Assembly: GCA_023974075.1 (NCBI GenBank)
Contig: JAMFTG010000494.1
Span: 45,001 to 109,000, forward strand
Length of the DNA stretch: 64,000 bases
Direction: 5' to 3'
Source of the DNA: Chaenocephalus aceratus
Taxonomy: Eukaryota; Chordata; Actinopteri; Perciformes; Channichthyidae
The translations under genes were made by a program, and so were the position numbers. The stretch's first letter is position 1. Every line of letters starts with the position of its first letter. Below the pieces are notes generated by a model that saw only the letters and a program-made list of their open reading frames with translations, did no database searches and was not told where the DNA came from. Below, piece after piece: positions 24,836-35,083 of this stretch.

Positions 24836-25364
24836 GGCTGATGCTTTTATCCAAAGCTATTACAATAAGTGCAGGAACCATAGAGATTCAAACAGATATA
24901 GTCACTTCAATCAAGCCATACCAAGTGCTGGTGAATTAGTTACAAAGCCGACGTAATTAAAACATGCTTCAGGTTCTTTTAGTTTTCGTTCAGCAATAAT
25001 TGAATTGCCCAGGTACACTCAAATGGGTTTTCCACCATTTATGAGCCAGGGGAGGCAACAGGCGTATTTTTGAGGGGTCCCACTCGCGGAGATGGAGTAG
25101 CGAACCGATGAGCGAAGTTTAACCAAGGCTTAGATGTAGGCAGGGGCTGATCCCTTCACAGCTGGGTAGCTCAGCACCAGTGTCTTGAAGCGGATTCTGG
25201 CAGCCAGCGGAGGGAGCGAAGGAGAGGTGTATAGGGAGAACTGGTGGAGGTTCAGGACCAATCAGGCTGCAGCATTCTGAGTTCTGTGGTCGGATGGTGT
25301 TTGCAGGTAAACCAGCCAGGAGGGAGCGGATCCCACAGGTCTTACCATCCTCACGGTTTAGTTC
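24836..25364 (-). mobile_element. Old dispersed retroposon-like fragment
   Basis: Contains GATGCTTTTATCCAAAGCTA and ACAGCTGGGTAGCTCAGCAC, GGTTCAGGACCAATCAGGCT, GAGTTCTGTGGTCGGATGGT, phrases I associate with the 3' parts of fish retroposons read on the minus strand. It is interrupted at its right by the Harbinger-like MITE at 25368. Class uncertain. Confidence 0.4.
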
Positions 25365-25367
25365 TTA

Positions 25368-25908
25368 CGGAGCGTCCACACTACAGCTTAAAAAAAAGCT
25401 TGGAGCTGGGCGTGTCTGGAGCTTGGGGATTTTATTCAAGCAACACGACCAACAACCAATCACATGAATGTCCCGCCCCCGACATACAAAGCAAACAGGC
25501 GAAAACCTACCAGTTTCCCCCACTGTCTCTGCCACCTCCCTCCATGCTGGCTCCTCCGGTTTGTATCCCGGTAGGTGAAGAGGGTCTGGTCATACGAAAC
25601 CGGGTGATTTGCTACGGCGATAGTTAGTTTCTCCTCCGACTTTTTTTGAAATATAGAAATGAACGGCGGGATATCTCTCCCAGCTTAGACGCGGTTTGAT
25701 TGGCTACGGCTTGAGCTGTCAGATTTTCCGAACCGGGATTTGATTGGCTGGCGCTGGCTACTCCAGCGTCTCCGGCGTCTCCGGCGTCTCCGGCGTCAGA
25801 AGTTGAACATTCAACTTCTGACGCCGGAGACGGACCGCTCTGCTACCCACAATTCAGTTCGGCGAAAAAGCGAGGCAACGTGACGTCACCCCATTTAAAG
25901 TGAATGGG
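25368..25908 (+). mobile_element. Harbinger-like MITE, copy 1 (right end lost)
   Basis: Starts TTA | CGGAGCGTCCACACTACAGC and is about 90 percent similar to the complete copy at 47315-47917 across GGATTTTATTCAA, AACCAATCACATGAAT, CGGTAGGTGAAGAGGGTCTG and GAGGCAACGTGACGTCACCC. The right terminus present in copy 2 (TGTAGTGTGGACGGGCCG) is replaced by the (CTC)n tract. It also contains a hairpin absent from copy 2. TTA at the left border fits PIF/Harbinger 3-bp target duplication. Confidence 0.75.
25785..25832. repeat. Perfect 23-bp hairpin, 2-nt loop
   Basis: Left arm CGTCTCCGGCGTCAGAAGTT-GAA (25785-25807), loop CA, right arm the exact complement (25810-25832). Just upstream the phrase GCGTCTCCG is repeated three times. 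Copy 2 of the MITE has only ACTCCGGCGGAGACAG at this position. Confidence 0.95.
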
Positions 25909-25982
25909 ACTCCTCCTCCTCCTCCTCCTCCTCCTCCTCCTCCTCCTCCTCCTCCTCCTCCTCCTCCTCCTCCTCCTCCTCG
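25909..25982. repeat. (CTC)n microsatellite
   Basis: About 24 triplets of CTC (GAG on the other strand) at the truncated right side of the Harbinger-like MITE. The complementary frame reads poly-Gly and is not coding. Confidence 0.98.
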
Positions 25983-26100
25983 GAGGTCGGCATCAGAATT
26001 TATGAACATATTTTCGGTGTCATCTGTGTTTCCGCTGCAGTGACAGCGACACATCGGACCTCCTGGTTATTTTCATTCATTATTTATGAGTGTTGGCACC

Positions 26101-26470
26101 AGAGCTTCTTCTTCTTCTTCTTCTTCTTCTTTCGTATAACGTTAGATGTCGTGTAGCCATGCCCGCATCTCTGGTCCTAGGTCGAAGAGGCTGGCTTCCG
26201 AGGGTGGTCTGTATCAGGGGCAGATGGTGATTATATGCACAGCGGTCTGCTCAGGGTCACCGCACTCGCATGCCGCACTGTCCGCCAAGCCCCACGTCTT
26301 CATCGAGGTTTTAAAGCGACCGACCCCAGTTCGTAGGCGGTTCAGAGGGGTCCACTGCCGGCGCGGTAGGTCGTCTCCTCCAATGGTGCCATCTCCTGGG
26401 TCCCAGATGTAACGGTGCATTCGGGAGGGCCCGGCTGACTCCCACTCCTGCTTCCAAGCTGCTGCCAGCC
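26101..26470 (-). pseudogene. LINE ORF2 C-terminal fragment with GAA-type tail
   Basis: The minus strand encodes RTGVGRFKTSMKTWGLADSA and ACECGDPEQTAVHIITICP, the C-terminal Cys/His segment of a LINE-type reverse transcriptase. After one frameshift it continues EASLFDLGPEMRAWLHDI and a stop, followed by (GAA)n, seen on the plus strand as (CTT)n at 26107-26131. This is the 3' end of a 5'-truncated retrotransposon: the tail shows orientation, and the frameshift shows it is dead. The endonuclease and catalytic YxDD region are missing. Confidence 0.85.
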
Positions 26471-26635
26471 AGAGCTTCTGTCAAGTATTGTTTTGATGCA
26501 CACTTTGCTGAGACTATAGAGACAATGGTTTGGGTAAATAAGATGTATTTAAACTAAGGTAGATATGGTTAGATTCGTTTCATCAGGGGTCCATTGGGGA
26601 GTTTCAGGGGGTGTGAACGTGTGCTCATGAGTTCA

Positions 26636-26890
26636 GCAGTGGTGGAGTAACATGTCGTACAATCACTCCAATACTTTACTTAAGTATCATTTTGAAGTAC
26701 TTGTACCTGTGTTATCATTTCATGCTACTTGATAGATCTACTCCACTAAATGTTTGAGCCAATATTTTCCTTTTCGTCCACTAAACGCATCTGACAGATT
26801 GAGACTTTACAGACTACGATTATACATCAAACTAAATAAATAAACGTGTAAATAAACGTGTTTACAGGTGAAGATATCCAGGATGTAAAG
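26636..26890 (+). mobile_element. Tol2-like hAT MITE fragment
   Basis: Starts GCAGTGGTGGAGTAACATGT, then ATACTTTACTTAAGTATCAT, TTGAAGTACTTGTACCTGTG and TACTCCACTAAATGTTTGAG, the usual sub-terminal pattern of this MITE group. The opposite end is not found. Confidence 0.65.
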
Positions 26891-27109
26891 TAATTGAAAC
26901 TCGCGCCACGTTTATCAGCTGTGATGAATACATGAATCCCATCATTAGTGTTTTATTGTCAGAGTTTATAGAGTTTGTTATCTTCACGGCCTACTGGATA
27001 TTTTCTACTTTTTAATGCTGTTTTAATTCTATTTTGAGATGTTTAAAGTCTAGTATAGTTTATGTCTACTCTTTAATTGTGTAATGCCTTGTTTTGTTTT
27101 GTTGTTTTT

Positions 27110-27156
27110 TGCTGCAACGCAAACATCAATAAAGTACCTCTTATCTTATCTTATCA
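27110..27156 (+). mobile_element. LINE/SINE 3' terminus with (TTATC)n tail
   Basis: GCAAACATCAATAAAGTACC followed by TCTTATCTTATCTTATC is the form of a fish LINE 3' end with a short-repeat tail. The upstream body is not recognisable. The tail directly abuts the 15-bp array. Confidence 0.6.
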
Positions 27157-27747
27157 CGTCACCACCGCTAAGCTAAAGGCGGCTAAGCTAAAGGCGGCTA
27201 ACCAAAAGGCGGCTAACCAAAAGGCGGCTAACCTAAAGGCGGCTAACCTAAAGGCGGCTAAGCTAAAGGCGGCTAAGCTAAAGGCGGCTAACCAAAAGGC
27301 GGCTAACCAAAAGGCGGCTAACCTAAAGGCGGCTAAGCTAAAGGCGGCTAAGCTAAAGGCGGCTAACCAAAAGGCGGCTAACCTAAAGGCGGCTAACCAA
27401 AAGGCGGCTAACCAAAAGGCGGCTAACCAAAAGGCGGCTAACCTAAAGGCGGCTAAGCTAAAGGCGGCTAAGCTAAAGGCGGCTAACCAAAAGGCGGCTA
27501 ACCAAAAGGCGGCTAACCTAAAGGCGGCTAACCTAAAGGCGGCTAACCAAAAGGCGGCTAACCAAAAGGCGGCTAACCTAAAGGCGGCTAACCTAAAGGC
27601 GGCTAAGCTAAAGGCGGCTAAGCTAAAGGCGGCTAACCAAAAGGCGGCTAACCAAAAGGCGGCTAACCTAAAGGCGGCTAACCAAAAGGCGGCTAACCAA
27701 AAGGCGGCTAACCAAAAGGCGGCTAAGCTAAAGGCGGCTAACCAAAA
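27157..27747. repeat. 15-bp minisatellite seeded from the 72-bp unit, about 39 copies
   Basis: Begins CACGTCACCACCGCTAAGCT, a segment of the 72-bp unit, and then repeats GGCGGCTAAGCTAAA with variants GGCGGCTAACCAAAA and GGCGGCTAACCTAAA. Variants come mostly in pairs in the order A A B B C C, forming a partly regular higher-order pattern. The period (5 codons) keeps both strands open as Ala/Lys-rich or Ala/Phe-rich frames. These are artefacts. Confidence 0.97.
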
Positions 27748-28522
27748 CACACATGTTCTGGGTTTAAGGACTCCTTCCGTCACTACTCTACGCCCCTATC
27801 CCCTTCCCCAGGCAGCCACACATAGGACAATATGAAAGTTGTTGTTGTCCATGTGGAGGACAGCTCCGTGCACGAGGCTTATTGGAGATATTCCTCACAG
27901 AGCGGGTGATTGGGAACATAAAGCAGAACCTCGGGCCTGCTCCTGTGATGTGTCTGTGCAGGAGAAACTCATTAGCGCTGAGTAATGAGCCTCCTGCTAA
28001 TACAGCCGCACAATTATGCTCTCGATCACAGGCTACGTGAGCGGTGGGCATTTTTCAATTTAATTAAACAGTCAGTAATCTGGTTGTAAAAGCATCTGAG
28101 GTTTCCTTCTGTGGCGTCACACGGATATCAGAGCAGAGCGCTGTGTGAGGAGTCGCTGGAGAGCTGATTGATGCAGATGTTTCCGTACAGAGATATCTTA
28201 AGGGTCACCAACATAATAATCCTCTCAGGTTCATGCTCCCCAGAGGATGCATCCTTACAACTTTCCCTTTAATTCCACTGGAAGCTATTTAGATTAAGTT
28301 TTGTTGTTTATTGTTATCAGACAATGATACTACAGATTATTCAATTATTATTTAAATATTTCGTTTAGTTATTGCATTAATTTGTATAGTACTGTATCAT
28401 GTCTGTATCATCTTTTGTTTCATTTGTATTTTCTTTGGTTTTACACGCTCGGAAAAAAAACAAACAAAAAAAACTAACTAACTAAAAGATGTTTGGAGCC
28501 CCGTCTGTTAATGACAAATCCA
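27748..28522. other. Low-copy DNA, possible conserved element
   Basis: No repeats. The stretch 27890-28080 is dense in TAATGAG, CTAATAC, CAATTTAATTAAA and CATTAGCGC motifs, the look of a vertebrate developmental enhancer. Nothing in the window can confirm this. Confidence 0.3.
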
Positions 28523-29703
28523 TAGGGGTGGAAGAAGTATACAAATATGTAGGTAAGTAAAAGTACTAATACTTCATTGTGAAAATGCTCTGTTCCAAGT
28601 TAAACTGCTAAAAGTGAAAAACCAGGAAAGTAAAAGGTTTTTGAATTATTTAAAGTAGACAAATGTCCACTATTACTGTTTCATATATTATTATTAGATT
28701 ATTACTACTCAATCATTCATGTACCTTTTTCAACTAATACACACCTGGAGTAAATCCACCAGCTACCCTGCAGTCTACAAAGTACTTCAGACTAGCTGCA
28801 CCTTCACCAGCTTTGAGAACACTTTCATGATCAATCATTATAAAACATATATATATATTATTCTGAAATGGACCAATCTGCACAACGACTACTTTTACTG
28901 TCGCTACTTTCACTATATTCTGATGAGAATACTTTTCTACTTTCACTTGAGGAACATTTTGAATGCAGGACTTTTACTGTAACAGAGTATTCCTACACTC
29001 TGGTACTTCTACTTTTACTCAAGTACACGATCTGAGTACTTCTACTTTTACTCAAGTACAACATCTGAGTACTTCTATTTTTACTCAAGTACAAGATCTG
29101 AGTACTTCTACTTTTACTCAAGTACAACATCTGAGTACTTCTACTTTAACTCAAGTACAATATCTGAGTACTTCTACTTTTACTCAAGTACAAGATCAGA
29201 GTACTTTAACTCAAGTACAAGATCTGAGTACTTCTACTTTAACTCAAGTACAATATCTGAGTACTTCTACTTTTACTCAAGTACAAGATCTGAGTACTTC
29301 TACTTTAACTCAAGTACAATATCTGAGTACTTCTACTTTTACTCAAGTACATGATCTGAGTACTTCTACTTTTACTCAAGTACAATATCTGAGTACTTCT
29401 ACTTTTACTCAAGTACATGATCTGAGTACTTCTACTTTTACTCAAGTACAATATCTGAGTACTTCTACTTTTACTCAAGTACAATATCTGAGTACTTCTA
29501 CTTTTACTCAAGTACAACATCTGAGTTCTACTTGTACTCAAGTACAAGATCTGAGTACTTCTACTTTAACTCAAGTACAATATCTGAGTACTTCTACTTT
29601 AACTCAAGTACAATATCTGAGTACTTCTACTTTTACTCAAGTACAATATCTGAGTACTTCTACTTTTACTCAAGTACATGATCTGAGTACTTCTCCCCCT
29701 CTA
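28523..29703 (+). mobile_element. Tol2-like hAT MITE with expanded 3' end
   Basis: Left end TAGGGGTGGAAGAAGTATAC, then the standard interior (GAAATGGACCAATCTGCAC near 28865, AATGCAGGACTTTTACTGTA near 28965, ACAGAGTATTCCTACACTCT), and right end GAGTACTTCTCCCCCTCTA. In the usual unexpanded form, one ACTTTTACTCAAGTA-type segment precedes the end; here it is a 33-bp array. No TSD match was found at the two borders. Confidence 0.8.
28995..29693. repeat. 33-bp minisatellite, about 21 copies
   Basis: Same unit as 14375-15904, GTACTTCTACTTTTACTCAA plus GTACAATATCTGA, with variants TTTAACTC, CATGATCTGA, and one shortened unit near 29200. The parent element is visible here, giving the origin of the unit. 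Confidence 0.97.
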
Positions 29704-30087
29704 GTAGGACGAGTGCATGTGATGTTAGACGTGTTCAAACGGACGTAGACTCCCTAATGTTGGGTAACATGGCAGCATCTCCACGCCAACAGCTGACGTC
29801 ATGGTGACTCCTGACGGGACGGGTTGTGCACAAACGTCAAAGAGAGGCGGAGTCACGGAGTGTCTGCTGTCATTTAAAAAACAACTCAAAACACATTTTT
29901 ACAATATCTATGTTCCACCAAAATGATCTGATGGTCATCTGGTTAAATATTGTCGCAACGTCTGTAAGGAAGTCCTAATTTGGGCAAAAGGGGGTGGAGC
30001 CTGGGTCATTTGTTGTTAACGTGACAAAGCAATATCTAGAAAACATGTTTAATGTTTGATATCTGAATTTGAACCCGCCCTGTTACC
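29704..30087. other. Left flank of the 37-bp array
   Basis: Likely the left part of the TTAA-ended element finishing at 32126, judging by GGGGTGGAGCCTGGGTCA and AACCCGCCCTGTTACCTGTA, but no left terminus was found. Confidence 0.3.
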
Positions 30088-31695
30088 TGTACATGTGTCC
30101 CCTCTTCTTCATGTCTCTTCTTCATCAACATGTGTCCCCTCTTCTTCATGTCTCTTCTACATCAACATGTGTCCCCTCTTCTTCGTGTCTCTTCTACATC
30201 AACATGTGTCCCCTCTTCTTCGTGTCTCTTCTACATCAACATGTGTCCCCTCTTCTCCATGTCTCTGCTACATCAACATGTGTCCCCTCTTCTTCATGTC
30301 TCTTCTACATCAACATGTGTCCCCTCTTCTCCGTGTCTCTTCTACATCAACATGTGTCCCCTCTTCTTCCTGTCTCTTCTACATCAACATGTGTCCCCTC
30401 TTCTTCATGTCTCTTCTACATCAACATGTGTCCCCTCTTCTTCGTGTCTCTTCTACATCAACATGTGTCCCCTCTTCTCCGTGTCTCTTCTACATCAACA
30501 TGTGTCCCCTCTTCTTCCTGTCTCTTCTACATCAACATGTGTCCCCTCTTCTTCATGTCTCTTCTACATCAACATGTGTCCCCTCTTCTTCATGTCTCTT
30601 CTACATCAACATGTGTCCCCTCTTCTTCATGTCTCTTCTACATCAACATGTGTCCCCTCTTCCTCATGTCTCTTCTACATCAACATGTGTCCCCTCTTCT
30701 TCATGTCTCTTCTACATCAACATGTGTCCCCTCTTCTTCATGTCTCTTCTTCATCAACATGTGTCCCCTCTTCTTCATGTCTCTTCTACATAAACATGTG
30801 TCCCCTCTTCCTCATGTCTCTTCTACATCAACATGTGTCCCTCTTCTTCATGTCTCTTCTACATCAACATGTGTCCCCTCTTCTCCATGTCTCTTCTACA
30901 TCAACATGTGTCCCCTCTTCTTCATGTCTCTTCTACATCAACATGTGTCCCCTCTTCTTCATGTCTCTTCTACATCAACATGTGTCCTCTCTTCTTCATG
31001 TCTCTTCTACATCAACATGTGTTCCCCTCTTCCTCATGTCTCTTCTACATCAACATGTGTCCCCTCTTCTTCATGTCTCTTCTACATCAACATGTGTCCC
31101 CTCTTCTCCATGTCTCTTCTACATCAACATGTGTCCCCTCTTCTTCATGTCTCTTCTACATCAACATGTGTCCCCTCTTCTTCATGTCTCTTCTACATCA
31201 ACATGTGTCCTCTCTTCTTCATGTCTCTTCTACATCAACATGTGTCCCCTCTTCCTCATGTCTCTTCTACATCAACATGTGTCCCCTCTTCTTCATGTCT
31301 CTTCTACATCAACATGTGTCCCCTCTTCTTCATGTCTCTTCTACATCAACATGTGTCCCCTCTTCTTCATGTCTCTTCTACATCAGCATGTGTCCCCTCT
31401 TCTCCATGTCTCTTCTACATCAACATGTGTCCCCTCTTCTCCATGTCTCTTCTACATCAGCATGTGTCCCCTCTTCTTCATGTCTCTTCTACATCAACAT
31501 GTGTCCCCTCTTCTTCATGTCTCTTCTACATCAGCATGTGTCCCCTCTTCTTCATGTCTCTTCTACATCAGCATGTGTCCCCTCTTCTTCATGTCTCTTC
31601 TACATCAACATGTGTCCCCTCTTCTTCATGTCTCTTCTACATCAACATGTGTCCCCTCTTCTTCATGTCTCTTCTACATCAACATGTGTCCCCTC
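30088..31695. repeat. 37-bp minisatellite (second family), about 43 copies
   Basis: Unit CATGTGTCCCCTCTTCTTCA followed by TGTCTCTTCTACATCAA. Variants at one position (TTCATG/TTCGTG/TCCATG/CTCATG) and AACATG/AGCATG mark groups of copies. Because 37 is not a multiple of three and the unit has no stop in any frame, all three plus-strand frames stay open for hundreds of codons, including a frame of more than 560 codons. This is mathematical, not coding. Confidence 0.97.
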
Positions 31696-32126
31696 TGTGG
31701 AAAGAGACTCTGAAAGTTTCAGGAACAAAGATTTTCTCTCTCTTTGATCCATTTCTATAAAAACCTGTCTGAAAATGATCAGATTTTGGCCACTTTGTGA
31801 TGTCATAACGATGTGTTGTCTTGTGTAACCATTAGCCAATCATCAACCAAGGTAACCCCCCCCCCCCCCCTTATCACCTGAATCTCCTCTAGAGCTCCAT
31901 TGAGTTCTTTGTAACCAGATGTCTCTCAAAGGGGCGTGGGGAGGGGCTCCTTATCTTCATCTAACGTAACAGACAGAGAATCAGCACTTTGGAAACAGGG
32001 CTGAAACAGAGGGGATTATGGGTAATGCTGCAATGATCTGGTTGGTGTTTCAGCCAATCAGAGACAGGCTCTGGATATATCTGAGACCTGTGATTTATTG
32101 ATGAAAACCAGTATAATAGGAGACCT
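31696..32126 (+). mobile_element. Right part of a TTAA-ended element
   Basis: GAAAGAGACTCTGAAAGTTT, GTCTGAAAATGATCAGATTT, TTTGTGATGTCATAACGATG, a C-run (31856-31870) and CCAGTATAATAGGAGACC followed by TTAA (32127-32130). The ending resembles that of the 57-bp TTAA family (AGAATAGG..CTTT before TTAA). The 37-bp array lies inside this element. Confidence 0.6.
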
Positions 32127-32130
32127 TTAA

Positions 32131-32985
32131 TTGTTTATATATTTAACACATCTGTTCTGCTCACATCTCTGTATTATGTATATTCACAGGATCATTGCTT
32201 AACTCCTGTAATTTCTATTAATACTGTTAATATGTTTACTCTAATTTAATTTGTAATTGTATTATTTGTATACCGTGTATATTCCATCTGTAATATCTGT
32301 CTTCTTGTTCTGTTGCTGCCATGACACTTGAAGGTCCTTCTTATTGTATCTTATGTTGCCATCAAAACATGGACCAAAGCTTTAATGTCTGGAAACGTTT
32401 GAGTCCTTGTAGATGTTGTTATGTCTCATACAGCATTACGAAGAAGAGGCACTGAAATAAATGGAGCTGGCAGTTGAAACAGAATTGCTGACAGCAGTGT
32501 GCATGTATATTGAGCTTGCATTTTCTGAAACAAAAAAATGTAATGTCAGTTGAGGGTTAAGTGACTATATTCAACTGGATGGGTCAGCTAAAGTGGAATT
32601 GCTCATAGTCCGGGGGGTGGTTTAGGTGTAAATTGTATAGTTTTGAGGTGGAAGTATAAGTGTCAGCACTAAAAGTAGTTAAATTGTGAATGAAAAATGG
32701 GGGAGAAGAACTTTACATGTGTGTAGTTTTGTTAAATGAAGGCTTGATAAATCAGTAAAGTATAATGCTGCACTTTTTATACTTGAAATGTGTAATTATT
32801 TTACATTTTCAATATGTGTGCTCACTTGACTAAATACTGTTTTTATTTTATATTTTGTGTTTTTATTTACAATTTGTTGTATGTGTTCCTCTTCATCTTA
32901 TATTCTCTGGTTTATTTTTATTATTTATTTCTCTATAATTCAATTTTTATTATGGCGTTATTTTCCCCGTACTAGTCTTCATATT
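32131..32985. other. Low-copy AT-rich DNA, nothing recognised
   Basis: No repeat or exon recognised. Upstream flank of the candidate promoter at 33.0 kb. Confidence 0.35.
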
Positions 32986-33075
32986 GAAAAACAACCGTCA
33001 CTCCAGTGTTCCCTTCACGCATGCGCACTACAGCAGCCTGTCAATTCGAAACCAAGGGAGGGAAAACAAACCGTA
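32986..33075 (+). promoter_or_regulatory. Candidate promoter / first exon
   Basis: Contains CACGCATGCGCACT, which resembles an NRF1 site, within a short GC-richer patch in AT-rich surroundings. Sequence then reads into AACAAACCGTAAGTCTTCC, a good vertebrate 5' splice donor (GTAAGT at 33073). This would suit a non-coding first exon of a gene running right, perhaps the one with possible exons at 44.3 and 46.2 kb. No transcript evidence. Confidence 0.25.
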
Positions 33076-34230
33076 AGTCTTCCTCTCTTATTTACACCAA
33101 GAAAAGCCGTTGTTTCTTCCTCAAAATGACTACTAAAGATGGGAATTTTACCACATTGTTACTTCCATTACATGTATTGTTCATAATGTCGTTTATTATG
33201 TTGTCGAAGCTTGTTTAATGACAGTTTGAGTGTGCAGCCAGACCCAATGTGAAAATCCTCGTGTTGTGGGTTGCAGTACTTAAATCCCCAAATATACATC
33301 AAGTATAGTATCCTTGTATATATTTTACAAGTCCCTAATGTACCCTTTACAATTCGGCTTGCAATTTATAAACATGTACCCCTTTATGAAACCACTATTT
33401 GGTGTTTTTGTTTTGAAGTATCGCTTCCCAGAGTCTTCCTGCTTCCTAAATCACGCCACTCTCCACCGCTTGACTGCAAATGAAAATTGGAAAATATTAT
33501 TAAATAACGTGCTTTAAACTGTTTTTATGTAAGCCGAATTCACTAGAAGAGCCACGTCTTTTACAAACCAGCTTAACATTTGATTGTTATTGCTGTTTAC
33601 TGTTGAAAGGAATCAATACAACTTTAAAACTATGGGTTTATGCATGGAGTCCGCTTGACTTTAGGTGAAACTATACAGAACATGTCGCTCCGGATTTCTT
33701 TGGTCATTAGCTTACCTTAACACTGTTATATAAGCAGTTTAAAGTGTGTACTTGTCATGTGTACAAAGATTGTATTCCTGTTTAATCCGGCGAAGCTTCC
33801 CTCAGTGGAAGTGTTTGCTAAAGTTGGCTAACAGGCTAACTAGCTTTAACATTAGTAGTTAACTCGTTGTAGCAGCAGATTAGACATGGACTAATTATAC
33901 CAAATACCACATAAGCTGTTTGTTTGTTGTCCCTTTTATGTTATTGCTAGCTTAGTTGTTTATTATCAAGTAATTTAGAGTGCATGGGTGGAGGGTGACA
34001 GGTGCATAGCAGTGTTGATATTGTCTACTAAGTATACTTGCCTAATTTCCACAATCTGTTTATATCATTTTGGGTCACGGTGGTTAAACCAGTGTTATAA
34101 TATTATACTGTGAGTAATTCTGTTATTTAACATGTTTGGGGTTTAGGTCATTTATTAAAAGCTACCTCTACTTGATATTAATTTCTTATGCAGGGATTCA
34201 ATGTGAGCAGTGTAATAATAATATAACTTT
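33076..34230. other. Low-copy DNA, nothing recognised
   Basis: AT-rich, free of recognisable transposon ends or supported exons; would be intronic if the candidate promoter is real. Confidence 0.3.
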
Positions 34231-34238
34231 ATTTGTAT

Positions 34239-35075
34239 CAGAATTTCCGTTAGAATTTATTTTTTGCCGGTCAACATGTCCATTCAAGTTTAAATCTTCC
34301 GGACAAAATGAGAAAAGTGCCGGTCAAAGGTCTTCTTTGTAATTAATTGAGCTTTAAAACAAATTGATATGATTTGATATTAAACAAACTAATTATAGAT
34401 TAACTAGCCTACATTATTCAAACGTGTACAGTAATTTACAACAATAAACGGAGCGCTCTCTCCTTCTCCTGACAGCCCGCCAGTGCAGCTCGCGGATCAG
34501 TAATGAGTGATCCGACAGTAAAACTAAATATATCTATGACTAGTTCAGGTAGTTTGAGAGGGTAATTAAAATAGCTACGTGTGATATTCTAACCTGAAGT
34601 GTGTTTTGTCCGCTCACCGCTGCATGTGGTTATGCAGAGCTGCGTGTCGACTCGTCAGCTGATCTCTCTCTCCCGTCAGATTAGACTTCACTCGCGTTTA
34701 TGTCCATATCGATCAGATCCAGCTAGTTCTAGCTAATGATAGGACTACCTGCTTATTAAAAGACACCTAAACAATAAGTCTCGCTATGCAACCGGGTGAG
34801 GTGCAAAGTATAGCGCAGCATTATGCCTTCTTTTACATGCCCACCGGAACCCCGAGGCATTACCAACAGATCAACGCACAATCAATCCATCCAGGACATC
34901 TCTTTCTCCACATGAAGTGTTAGACATTAGAGTTGACTATTCTTGTCTGTCACATACTCTTCTTGTCTGTCACATAAGTGACGCACATATTTTTACCGGA
35001 CATTTTGACCGGAGAGATTTGCCGGTCTTCAGCATATTTTATCGGTCAAAGTCCGGTAATTACCGGCTAACTCTG
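34239..35075. mobile_element. hAT element, perfect 8-bp TSD
   Basis: Ends CAGAATTTCCGTTAG and GGCTAACTCTG, with 'CCGGTCAA'-type motifs repeated near both ends. Flanked by ATTTGTAT at 34231-34238 and 35076-35083, an exact match. 837 bp, no coding capacity seen. The surrounding sequence (TATAACTTTATTTGTATACC.. CAAGATGCATCACAAGGTGC) looks like an older repeat into which it jumped. A partial relative starts near 44674 (CAGTGTTTCCGTTAGCTCG). Confidence 0.88.
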
Positions 35076-35083
35076 ATTTGTAT

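Noticed and set aside
25854..26054. Glycine-rich minus-strand frame
   Set aside because: Poly-Gly comes from the (CTC)n microsatellite.
27077..27835. Ala/Lys-rich 252-codon frame similar to histone H1 or antifreeze-like proteins
   Set aside because: A translation of the 15-bp array. The antisense frame is equally open, and the array derives from non-coding 72-bp repeats.
30069..31760. Open frames of more than 500 codons in three plus-strand frames
   Set aside because: The 37-bp unit has no stop in any frame and 37 is not a multiple of three, so all frames remain open and cycle through the same phrases. No splice, codon-use or start signal supports a protein.
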